Shown in pieces: positions 16,146 through 22,836 of a stretch of 64,000 nucleotides of DNA. How positions within the stretch are numbered: position 1 is the stretch's first letter; every line of letters starts with the position of its first letter. The stretch spans positions 1 through 64,000 of the forward strand of contig NZ_CABUAN010000007.1 of NCBI RefSeq assembly GCF_902489635.1, in the 5' to 3' direction. The stretch is from an uncultured Porphyromonas sp. (GTDB lineage Bacteria > Bacteroidota > Bacteroidia > Bacteroidales > Porphyromonadaceae). Below the pieces are notes generated by a model. The model ran no database searches, had not been told where the DNA came from, and worked only from the letters and a program-made list of their open reading frames with translations. Position numbers and translations under genes: made by a program.

Positions 16146-17228
16146 ATGAAAAAGCACAACTTCTATGCTGGTCCCTCGGTACTAAACCGTGGCGTGATCG
16201 AGCGCACTGCTGATGCGGTGCTGAACTTTGCTGACATGGATCTCTCACTCCTTGAGATCTCTCACCGCAGCAAGCAATTCCAAGCTGTAATGGACGAGGC
16301 CGTAGCTACCTTTAAGGAGCTACTAGACATCCCCGAGGGTTACGAGGTACTCTTCCTCGGTGGTGGTGCTAGCCTCCAGTTCTACATGGTACCGCTCAAC
16401 CTCATGGGCAAGAAAGCAGCTTACCTCAACACGGGTACGTGGTCTACTAACGCTATCAAGCAGGCAGGCTTCGTAGACAAGGTCTTCGGTACGGAGACAG
16501 TTGTTGTCGCTTCTTCAGAGGACAAGAACTTCACCTACATTCCTAAGAACTTCACCATCCCCGAGGATGTGGACTACTTCCACTACACCTCCAACAATAC
16601 CATCTACGGTACAGAGATCCGCAAGGACTTCGACTGCAAGGTACCTCTTGTTGCCGATATGAGTAGTGATATCTTCTCTCGTCCAGTAGACGTCAGCAAG
16701 TACGACTGTATCTATGGTGGTGCTCAGAAGAATATGGGTCCTGCTGGTACGACCTTCGTAGTCATCCGCAAGGATGCGCTAGGCAAGATCGATCGTCCAC
16801 TACCTACGATGCTCGACTACCAGACGCACGTCAAGAAGGGCTCTATGTTCAATACGCCTCCTGTCCTACCTATCTACACTTGCCTCCAGACCATGAAGTG
16901 GTACAAGGAGATGGGCGGTGTCAAGGCTATGGAGCAGCGTGCTAAGGAGAAGGCTGACGCTCTCTACACAGAGATCGACCGCAACAAGCTCTTCCGTGGT
17001 ACTGTCGAGGCTGAGGATCGCTCTCGCATGAACGTATGCTTCGTCCTCAACGATGAGTATGCAGAGCTGCAGGATGACTTCTTCAACTTCGCTACCGAGC
17101 GTGGTATGGTAGGTATCAAGGGTCACCGCTCTGTAGGTGGCTTCCGTGCATCTCTCTACAACGGCCTCGAGATGGAGAGCGTACAGGCTCTGATCAAGGC
17201 TATGCAAGACTTCGAGAAGAAGCACTAA
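16146..17228 (+). CDS. serC: Phosphoserine aminotransferase
   Basis: A 360-residue PLP enzyme that converts 3-phosphohydroxypyruvate and glutamate to phosphoserine in serine synthesis. The opening HNFYAGPSVL, LFLGGGASLQF (69-79), TSNNTIYGTEI and the Schiff-base lysine K195 in GGAQKNMGPAG are visible. SVGGFRASLYNG near the C-terminus holds the substrate-binding arginine. Its length equals the usual SerC. It is followed by serA 107 bases downstream, with a hairpin in between that may attenuate the transcript. Confidence 0.95.
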   Translation: MKKHNFYAGPSVLNRGVIERTADAVLNFADMDLSLLEISHRSKQFQAVMDEAVATFKELLDIPEGYEVLFLGGGASLQFYMVPLNLMGKKAAYLNTGTWSTNAIKQAGFVDKVFGTETVVVASSEDKNFTYIPKNFTIPEDVDYFHYTSNNTIYGTEIRKDFDCKVPLVADMSSDIFSRPVDVSKYDCIYGGAQKNMGPAGTTFVVIRKDALGKIDRPLPTMLDYQTHVKKGSMFNTPPVLPIYTCLQTMKWYKEMGGVKAMEQRAKEKADALYTEIDRNKLFRGTVEAEDRSRMNVCFVLNDEYAELQDDFFNFATERGMVGIKGHRSVGGFRASLYNGLEMESVQALIKAMQDFEKKH

Positions 17229-17268
17229 TATCTCTCTCATCACTTACATAACTCTATCTGTCCTACCC

Positions 17269-17305
17269 CGCAGCACCTCACACCAATAGGGGGTCTACGG
17301 GGTAG
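17269..17305 (+). terminator. Hairpin between serC and serA
   Basis: CCTACCCCG pairs with CGGGGTAGG across about 22 bases; no clear U-run follows, so it could be a partial terminator or a processing site. Confidence 0.35.
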
Positions 17306-17335
17306 GCTCCTAAATAAAGATATCACTCAATTACT

Positions 17336-18256
17336 ATGACTAAAGTACTTATCGCAACTGAGAAGCCCTTTGCACCAGTCGCTGTAGATGGCATTCGCAA
17401 GATTGTAGAGGGTGCTGGCTTTGAGCTAGTACTCCTAGAGAAATATACAGAGCGTCAGCAGCTCCTCGATGCTGTCAAGGATGTAGACGCTATCATCGTA
17501 CGTAGCGACAAAATCCAGGCTGACGTCTTTGAGGCTGCTAAGAACCTCAAGATCGTCGTACGCGCTGGTGCTGGCTATGACAACGTAGACCTAGAGGCTG
17601 CTACCAAGCACAACGTCTGCGTCATGAACACCCCCGGACAGAACTCCAACGCTGTCGCTGAGCTCGCTTTTGCGCTCATGCTCGCTATGGTGCGCAACCA
17701 CTTCAACGGCAAGTCTGGCTCTGAGCTCAAGGGCAAGAAGCTCGGTATCCAAGGCTTCGGACACATCGGTCGCTGCCTCGCTAAGATCGCTCAGGGCTTT
17801 GGCATGGAGGTTTACTACAACAAGCGTCACCGCCTCGATGCAGCTGAGGAGAAGGAGCTCGGGCTCACCTACTGCAGCCAGGAGGACCTCTTTAAGCAGT
17901 GCGACATCGTATCGCTCAATACGCCTAAGACCGCTGAGACTGTCAAGAGCATCAACGGCAAGTATGTCAAGATGATGCCTAAGGGTGGTGTCATCGTCAA
18001 TACGGCTCGTAAGGAGATCATCGACGAGGAGTGCTTCCTAGCAGCTCTCAAGGAGCGCACAGACGTACGCTACGCTACCGACATCCAGCCTGACATGCAC
18101 GAGGAGTACCAGAAAGAGCTACAGGATCGCTACCTAGCTACCGCTAAGAAGATGGGTGCTCAGACGGCTGAGGCAAACATCAACGCTGGCCTAGCTGCTG
18201 CTAACCAGATCGTTGGCTTCATCAAGGATGGTTGCGAGACTTTCCGCGTCAACTAA
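17336..18256 (+). CDS. serA: D-3-phosphoglycerate dehydrogenase (short type)
   Basis: A 306-residue D-isomer-specific 2-hydroxyacid dehydrogenase, first step of serine synthesis. The catalytic domain opens with KVLIATEKPFAPVAVDGI; the Rossmann motif GIQGFGHIGR is at 137-146; VNTARKEIIDEE and the downstream ATDIQPDMHEEY region carry the active-site Glu and His. It lacks the C-terminal ACT and intervening domains of long SerA forms, so feedback by serine through an ACT domain is not expected. The serC neighbour makes the assignment much firmer than family alone. Confidence 0.9.
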   Translation: MTKVLIATEKPFAPVAVDGIRKIVEGAGFELVLLEKYTERQQLLDAVKDVDAIIVRSDKIQADVFEAAKNLKIVVRAGAGYDNVDLEAATKHNVCVMNTPGQNSNAVAELAFALMLAMVRNHFNGKSGSELKGKKLGIQGFGHIGRCLAKIAQGFGMEVYYNKRHRLDAAEEKELGLTYCSQEDLFKQCDIVSLNTPKTAETVKSINGKYVKMMPKGGVIVNTARKEIIDEECFLAALKERTDVRYATDIQPDMHEEYQKELQDRYLATAKKMGAQTAEANINAGLAAANQIVGFIKDGCETFRVN

Positions 18257-18270
18257 TCTCTAAATGACTT

Positions 18271-18311
18271 AGAGACTTTGGTCCCCTCAACTTGAGGGGA
18301 CCGAAGTCTCT
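18271..18311 (+). terminator. Strong hairpin between serA and the DUF1015 gene
   Basis: AGAGACTT (18271-18278) pairs with AAGTCTCT (18304-18311), with GGTCCCCTCAA/TTGAGGGGACC inside and a T-rich stretch after it. It could terminate or attenuate the serC-serA transcript. Confidence 0.6.
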
Positions 18312-18348
18312 CTTTCTTTTCATTCTCACCCTACAAAGACTCTCTATT

Positions 18349-19593
18349 ATGGCTATAATCAAACCATTCAAAGGATACAGACCACCTCAAAACCTTGTTG
18401 AGAAGGTCAACTCTCGTCCCTACGACGTGCTAAACTCTGACGAGGCTCGCAAGGAGGCTGAGGGCAACCCCATGTCTCTCTATCACATTATCAAGCCAGA
18501 GATCAACTTCCCCGCAGGCACCGACGAGCACGATCCCAAGGTCTACGACGAGGCTGTCAAGCAGTACCAGCACTTCAAGAAGGAGGGCTGGCTCGTACAG
18601 GACGACAAGGAGTGCTACTACGTCTATGCTCAGACGATGAACGGCAAGACACAGTATGGTCTCGTCATCGGTGCTTACGTCAAGGACTACCTCAACGGTG
18701 TCATCAAGAAGCACGAGCTCACACGTCGTGACAAGGAGGAGGATCGTATGAAGCACGTTCGCATCAACAATGCGAACATCGAGCCGGTCTTCTTCGCTTA
18801 CCCTGACAATGCTGAGCTGGACAAGATCGTCGCTAAGTACACCGCCGAGAAGCCTGTCTACGACTTCGTCGCCAACGATACCTTCCAGCATCAGTTCTGG
18901 ATCATCGACAACGATCAGGATATCAAGCGCATCACCGAGCTATTTGGCGAGATGCCTGCACTCTACATCGCTGACGGTCACCACCGTAGCGCTGCTGCCG
19001 CGCTCGTAGGTGCTGAGAAGGCTAAGCAAAACCCCAATCACCGTGGTGATGAGGAGTACAACTACTTTATGGCTGTCGCTTTCCCCGCAAACCAGCTCAC
19101 CGTCATCGATTACAACCGTGTCGTCAAGGACCTCAACGGGCTCACCAGCGAGGAGTTCCTCAAGAAGCTCGAGAAGAACTTCGTCGTCGAGAAGAAGGGT
19201 ACAGATATCTATAAGCCCGCTAAGCTGCACAACTTCGCACTCTACCTCGATGGCAACTGGTACTCGCTCACCGCTAAGCCAGGCACCTACGATGACAACG
19301 ATCCTATCGGCATCCTAGACGTCACCATCTCGTCGAATCACATCCTCGATGAGATCCTCGGCATCAAGGATCTACGTAGTGACAAGCGCATCGACTTCGT
19401 CGGTGGTATCCGCGGTCTCGGCGAGCTCAAAAAGCGTGTCGACTCAGGCGAGATGAAGGTCGCACTAGCCCTCTACCCCGTCACGATGAAGCAGATCATG
19501 GACATCGCTGACACGGGCAACATCATGCCACCTAAGACCACATGGTTCGAGCCTAAGCTCCGCTCCGGTATCGTCATCCACGAGCTCAGCTAA
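18349..19593 (+). CDS. DUF1015 family protein
   Basis: From ATG 18349 (MAIIKPFKGYRP) it has 414 residues; the longer frame from 18292 runs through the terminator hairpin. The opening IKPFKGYRP, LYHIIKPEI, IADGHHRSAAA (a His-rich motif), MAVAFPANQLTVIDYNRVV and VGGIRGLGELKKRVDSGE are hallmarks of DUF1015. Its biochemistry is not settled as far as I know. In many Bacteroidota it follows serC-serA, as here, which suggests a role connected to serine or phosphoserine. The stop is followed by a clear terminator. Confidence 0.88.
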   Translation: MAIIKPFKGYRPPQNLVEKVNSRPYDVLNSDEARKEAEGNPMSLYHIIKPEINFPAGTDEHDPKVYDEAVKQYQHFKKEGWLVQDDKECYYVYAQTMNGKTQYGLVIGAYVKDYLNGVIKKHELTRRDKEEDRMKHVRINNANIEPVFFAYPDNAELDKIVAKYTAEKPVYDFVANDTFQHQFWIIDNDQDIKRITELFGEMPALYIADGHHRSAAAALVGAEKAKQNPNHRGDEEYNYFMAVAFPANQLTVIDYNRVVKDLNGLTSEEFLKKLEKNFVVEKKGTDIYKPAKLHNFALYLDGNWYSLTAKPGTYDDNDPIGILDVTISSNHILDEILGIKDLRSDKRIDFVGGIRGLGELKKRVDSGEMKVALALYPVTMKQIMDIADTGNIMPPKTTWFEPKLRSGIVIHELS

Positions 19594-19620
19594 AGCACAA
19601 ACACATCTATATACGATTAA

Positions 19621-19657
19621 GGGGACTGTACCTTTTGCGGCGCAGTCCCCTTTTCTT
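19621..19657 (+). terminator. Rho-independent terminator
   Basis: GGGGACTG (19621-19628) pairs with CAGTCCCC (19643-19650), followed by TTTTCTTTTG. It closes the serC-serA-DUF1015 cluster. Confidence 0.75.
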
Positions 19658-19746
19658 TTGCGTTTCGAGTCTTATTCTTTAGGCTTATCTCCCTTCTGAC
19701 ACCTTCGAGCTAGACTTCGTCCTCGGCTACGAGGTACAAGTCTCGG

Positions 19747-19800
19747 GTACGAAGAGTTAAAACGGAAATCTATCGAGTACTATGCACACTTCCAAGACTA
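19747..19800 (+). pseudogene. Remnant plus-strand gene tail, second copy
   Basis: The frame ending at TAG 19798-19800 reads YEELKRKSIEYYAHFQD, nearly identical to the tail at 10497-10551. No start codon is in reach. It converges on the second 87-residue gene exactly as the first copy does. Confidence 0.4.
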
Positions 19801-20061
19801 GAAGCAGTCATATTCTTCTTTGGATACGATTTCTCCTGCAAGGGTACACTCAAACAACAACTCATCACTTTGTGGACACATCACCGTCACACCTCCAGCA
19901 CTCCTTGCACCCTTTCCCTCAACTTCATCGCCAAACTTTGGAGAATAGTGTACAGCAAGATCAGAGGCGTAGTCAATGATATAAGCATCACGACCAGCCG
20001 TGAGCTGTTCGTAAACGTAATCTAAGTTGCACATAAGGTAATTGGATTGATTGCACACCAA
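19798..20061 (-). CDS. Small accessory protein, copy 2 of a duplicated pair
   Basis: 87 residues starting MVCNQSNYLMCNLDYVYEQL. About 87% identical to the protein at 10548-10811; the N-terminal half is unchanged apart from residue 2, whereas the C-terminal half carries most of the substitutions (for example near TVMCPQSDELLFECTLAG). The shared 23-base promoter motif (20058-20080) overlaps the start. Function unknown. The pair, with their promoters and the remnant tail, form a duplicated block of about 340 bp. Confidence 0.65.
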   Translation of the reverse strand: MVCNQSNYLMCNLDYVYEQLTAGRDAYIIDYASDLAVHYSPKFGDEVEGKGARSAGGVTVMCPQSDELLFECTLAGEIVSKEEYDCF

Positions 20062-20080
20062 AGGTACAAACTAACAACCA
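20058..20080 (-). promoter_or_regulatory. Shared small-gene promoter motif, copy 4
   Basis: It contains minus-strand TACCTTTG and matches copy 2 with one change. On its other side a short plus-strand ORF begins at 20094. Confidence 0.5.
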
Positions 20081-20093
20081 ATAATACAACACC

Positions 20094-20237
20094 ATGAACG
20101 ACAACAACGCACCACACTACACCGAGCTACCCATAGCACAGCTCGACGACTGGGGCATTGACCTGCCCGACTTCACAGAATCCCCCCCCCTGTATGGACG
20201 CCCTGTCCCTACAGAAGTCATCACGCTATCGTACTGA
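20094..20237 (+). CDS. Short ORF with ParB/methylase-like N-terminus, probably truncated
   Basis: ATG 20094 to TGA 20237 gives 47 residues beginning MNDNNAPHYTELPIAQLDDW and continuing GIDLPDF. That opening resembles the N-terminal Leu..W.idLPDF segment of some phage/plasmid ParB-like DNA methylase proteins (weak, from memory). It contains a run of nine C at 20182-20190, so slippage could change the frame. The stop codon lies within the conserved leader of the hairpin array that follows. I treat it as a remnant; coding is uncertain. Confidence 0.3.
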   Translation: MNDNNAPHYTELPIAQLDDWGIDLPDFTESPPLYGRPVPTEVITLSY

Positions 20238-20500
20238 TTTCGTTGCGTATATGAGTTCCAAAAGTAATTCCCCTTTTGGAACTTTTTAGTTCCTACGGAG
20301 GAACTCTTTAGTTCCTACGGAGGAACTTTTCGGTTCCAAGGAAGGAACTTTTTAGTTCCTACGTAGGAAATCGTTAATCTCCACGTAGGCAAGAAATAAA
20401 ACTTCGGAGGAATGAAATGGAACTTCGGAAGAAATGATTTGCGTCCACGTGGAGAATAAAGGATATCCACGTGGATGTTTTGCTTTTCCTCGGAGTCTTT
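20227..20500 (+). repeat. Hairpin array site B, part 1, with conserved leader
   Basis: The leader is TATCGTACTG (20227-20236), 12 bases, then ATATGAGTTCC (20249-20259), which begins an 11-bp perfect hairpin (20254-20264/20273-20283). Then come AGTTCC-N6-GGAACT units at 20288, 20310, 20332 and 20354, separated by TTTT, CTTT, TTTC and TTTT: a 22-base period. From 20376 the units change to TCCACGTAGG, CTTCGGAGGAAT and TCCACGTGGA palindromes similar to site A. No coding sequence. The same leader heads the arrays at 42617 and 56379. Confidence 0.7.
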
Positions 20501-20544
20501 GTCATTGTAGTGACAACCTTTATCGACAAATCAACGTAACTATC

Positions 20545-20698
20545 AGTGCCACCTAGGTGAAACTGGAGTGCCAACCCCTATTGGCACTGGAGTTTCATAC
20601 GGGTGAAACTGGAGTTTCATAGGTAAGAAACTAGAGTTTCATAGGTAGGAAACTAGAGTTTCATAGGTAGGAAACTGGAGTGCCATACGTGTGGCACT
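20545..20698 (+). repeat. Hairpin array site B, part 2: seven palindromic units
   Basis: Seven units start at 20545, 20567, 20591, 20613, 20635, 20657 and 20679, mostly 20 bases and separated by GG or AG. Most are AGTTTC...GAAACT palindromes; units 2 and 7 have arms AGTGCC...GGCACT. The arms change together so pairing is kept; unit 1 is a hybrid (AGTGCC with GAAACT). The array ends 32 bases before the -7 box of the next gene (TACCTTTG 20730-20737), so it may influence that promoter. Confidence 0.7.
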
Positions 20699-20729
20699 GA
20701 TTTCTCTAGCGGTATCCCGTCTGATTTCG

Positions 20730-20737
20730 TACCTTTG
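20730..20737 (+). promoter_or_regulatory. -7 box for the TsaC/YrdC gene
   Basis: TACCTTTG matches TAnnTTTG, 53 bases before ATG 20790 and just downstream of the hairpin array. Confidence 0.5.
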
Positions 20738-20789
20738 TGCTAGAAGTCTCCGCAATGTCGTGGAGACATTTACCTCTCTAGATAGCTTT

Positions 20790-21377
20790 ATGAATCAAGT
20801 ATCTCCTTCTCCTGAGACTCTAGCCGCAGCGCATGAGGCGGTCGATATATTACAGCGTGGTGGTATCATCCTTTACCCGACCGACACGATCTGGGGCTTG
20901 GGATGCGATGCAACCAATGAGGAGGCGGTGGATCGCCTCTCGGCACTTAAGGGTCGCCCCACGGGCAAGCCGATGCTGATGCTGGTCGATAGCGACATGC
21001 GGATACCATCATACGTGCGCACGGTGCCATCGATGGCCTACCAATTGATCGATGTGGCTGTGCGCCCGCTCACCATTATCTACCCCGAGGGACGCAATGT
21101 GGCGCCACAACTACTGGCAGACGATGGCTCGATCGGGATACGTATCGCTAGTGATACGCTCTGTCAGGAGATCTGTCGCATGCTACGCCGACCACTCGTC
21201 TCCACCTCGGCCAATCTGGCGGGGACTAGTTCGCCACACAACTATTCGGAGATTGATCCAGCACTGATCAAGATGGTCGACTATGTGGTCCCGCTACGCC
21301 AAGATGAGCATATCGATGGCATGCCCTCAGATATTATCAAGCTGGGGCTCAATAATGAGGTGCGGGTCATTCGCTAA
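20790..21377 (+). CDS. Threonylcarbamoyl-AMP synthase family protein (Sua5/YciO/YrdC)
   Basis: From ATG 20790 (MNQVSPSPETLAAAHEAV) it encodes 195 residues; the frame opens at 20691, upstream of the promoter box. Members make threonylcarbamoyl-AMP from threonine, bicarbonate and ATP for the t6A modification of tRNAs. The nucleotide-binding strand GGIILYPTDTIWGLGCDA, LKGRPTGKPMLMLVD, DGSIGIRIAS and PLVSTSANLAG are the family motifs. Length fits TsaC or YciO rather than the long Sua5 form. TsaC versus YciO cannot be decided here. Confidence 0.88.
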   Translation: MNQVSPSPETLAAAHEAVDILQRGGIILYPTDTIWGLGCDATNEEAVDRLSALKGRPTGKPMLMLVDSDMRIPSYVRTVPSMAYQLIDVAVRPLTIIYPEGRNVAPQLLADDGSIGIRIASDTLCQEICRMLRRPLVSTSANLAGTSSPHNYSEIDPALIKMVDYVVPLRQDEHIDGMPSDIIKLGLNNEVRVIR

Positions 21378-21440
21378 GTAATAAGATTGGTTAGAAGCCA
21401 CTAAATGCCAATTTAGAGGCTCCTAAACACGGCCCGATCT

Positions 21441-22826
21441 ATGAGCAAGAAGTCTCGACAAGCTACGGTACGTCTGCGCTACATCGTCTCTGACCTTGTG
21501 GCGGTGCTGCTGGCGACGACGCTCTTCAACGTGGTGCGCTACGTGGTCGAGGATCAGAGCGCGACCTTTGGCGAGCTGTCGCTCTTCCTCTTCAACACGA
21601 AGATGTACTGGGTGACGCTCGTGGTGGTGCTCTTCTGGATGGGCTTCCTGACGCTCTCTGGGTACTATAATAAGGTATTAGCGAAGAGCCGCATCGACGA
21701 GTTCTTCCTGACGGCTGGGAGTGTCTTCGTGGGGGTGGTCATCGAGTACCTCTTCCTTGTCGTGGACGACGTAATCGATGGGCGCAGTGCGCATCTGCTC
21801 CTCTTCGCCCTACTCTATCTGACGCACTTCCTCCTCATCTATGCGGGTCGCCTGACGATTACTTTGCAGCAGATCAGGTATGACCGCATGCCAGAGCATT
21901 GGCCACAGATCCTACTCATTGGCTCGCCCGAAGTGATCGACAAGTTGCAAGCGGTGCGTATGGAGATGCATTACCACGCTGTGGCGCAGCTCCCCTTTGG
22001 ATCTGAGCCTGTCACACTAGAGCAGGTGCAGACGATACTAGAGGTGCAGGCGATCGAGGCAGTCTATATGGTGGCCAATGAGGCGGACACGCTACGAGCT
22101 ACGCATCTGCTCTACGAGCTGTATCGTTGCAAGCTCCCAATTAAGATATACCTAGAGGGGGTGATGGGGGTACGCTCCTCGCTACAAGCGCGCACGCTCC
22201 GTGGGCTACCACTGCACGATGTGACGCAGACACAGATGAGCGAGATGGAGCAAAATGTGAAGTGGCTTTTCGACCGTCTCGTATCGCTTCTCCTGCTGCT
22301 ACTCTTGTCCCCTCTCTTTGCGGTGCTGGCTGTCTTGGTTCGGCGCTCTTCGGAGGGACCTGTCTTTTATCGTCAGGAGCGTGTGGGACGCGGCGGGAAG
22401 CCTTTTTGGATTTATAAGTTTCGCACGATGTACACGGACGCAGAGGCTGCGGGTCCCCAGCTTAGCCACGAGGGAGACAAGCGGGTCACACCACTGGGCG
22501 CCAAATTGCGCAAGTACAGACTGGACGAGCTACCCCAGTTTTACAATGTATTGCGAGGAGATATGTCTATCGTAGGGCCTCGCCCCGAGCGCGCTTACTA
22601 CATCAAGCAGATCCTCGAGCGGGCACCCTACTACTACCTGCTACACCAGCTACGGCCGGGCATCACGTCGTGGGGTATGGTGCGGTACGGCTACGCCTCG
22701 ACGGTCGATGAGATGGTCGAGCGACTATACTATGACTGGCTCTACTACGAGCACATGTCGATCAAGCTTGACCTAGCGGTGCTGCTCTGCACGGTGGGCA
22801 CTATTATCAAGGGAAAAGGAAAGTAA
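21441..22826 (+). CDS. Polyprenyl glycosylphosphotransferase (bacterial sugar transferase)
   Basis: A 461-residue membrane enzyme that transfers a sugar-1-phosphate to the lipid carrier to start polysaccharide or glycan synthesis. Four hydrophobic segments occupy about residues 10-130, then a CoA-binding-like soluble region (LLIGSPEVIDKLQAV), a fifth membrane segment (LVSLLLLLLLSPLFAVLAVL) and the catalytic sugar-transferase domain: PVFYRQERVGRGGKPFWIYK, FRTM, RKYRLDELPQFYNVLRGDMS, IVGPRPER and LRPGITSWGMVRYG. This is the WbaP/EpsE-type layout. It stands alone here; neighbouring genes do not form a glycan cluster. Confidence 0.9.
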   Translation: MSKKSRQATVRLRYIVSDLVAVLLATTLFNVVRYVVEDQSATFGELSLFLFNTKMYWVTLVVVLFWMGFLTLSGYYNKVLAKSRIDEFFLTAGSVFVGVVIEYLFLVVDDVIDGRSAHLLLFALLYLTHFLLIYAGRLTITLQQIRYDRMPEHWPQILLIGSPEVIDKLQAVRMEMHYHAVAQLPFGSEPVTLEQVQTILEVQAIEAVYMVANEADTLRATHLLYELYRCKLPIKIYLEGVMGVRSSLQARTLRGLPLHDVTQTQMSEMEQNVKWLFDRLVSLLLLLLLSPLFAVLAVLVRRSSEGPVFYRQERVGRGGKPFWIYKFRTMYTDAEAAGPQLSHEGDKRVTPLGAKLRKYRLDELPQFYNVLRGDMSIVGPRPERAYYIKQILERAPYYYLLHQLRPGITSWGMVRYGYASTVDEMVERLYYDWLYYEHMSIKLDLAVLLCTVGTIIKGKGK

Positions 22827-22836
22827 CACGGCTACG

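Noticed and set aside
20545..20698. CRISPR-like periodic array
   Set aside because: The repeats are separated by only 2 bases, the units themselves vary, and there are no spacers or cas genes. It is a palindromic hairpin array.
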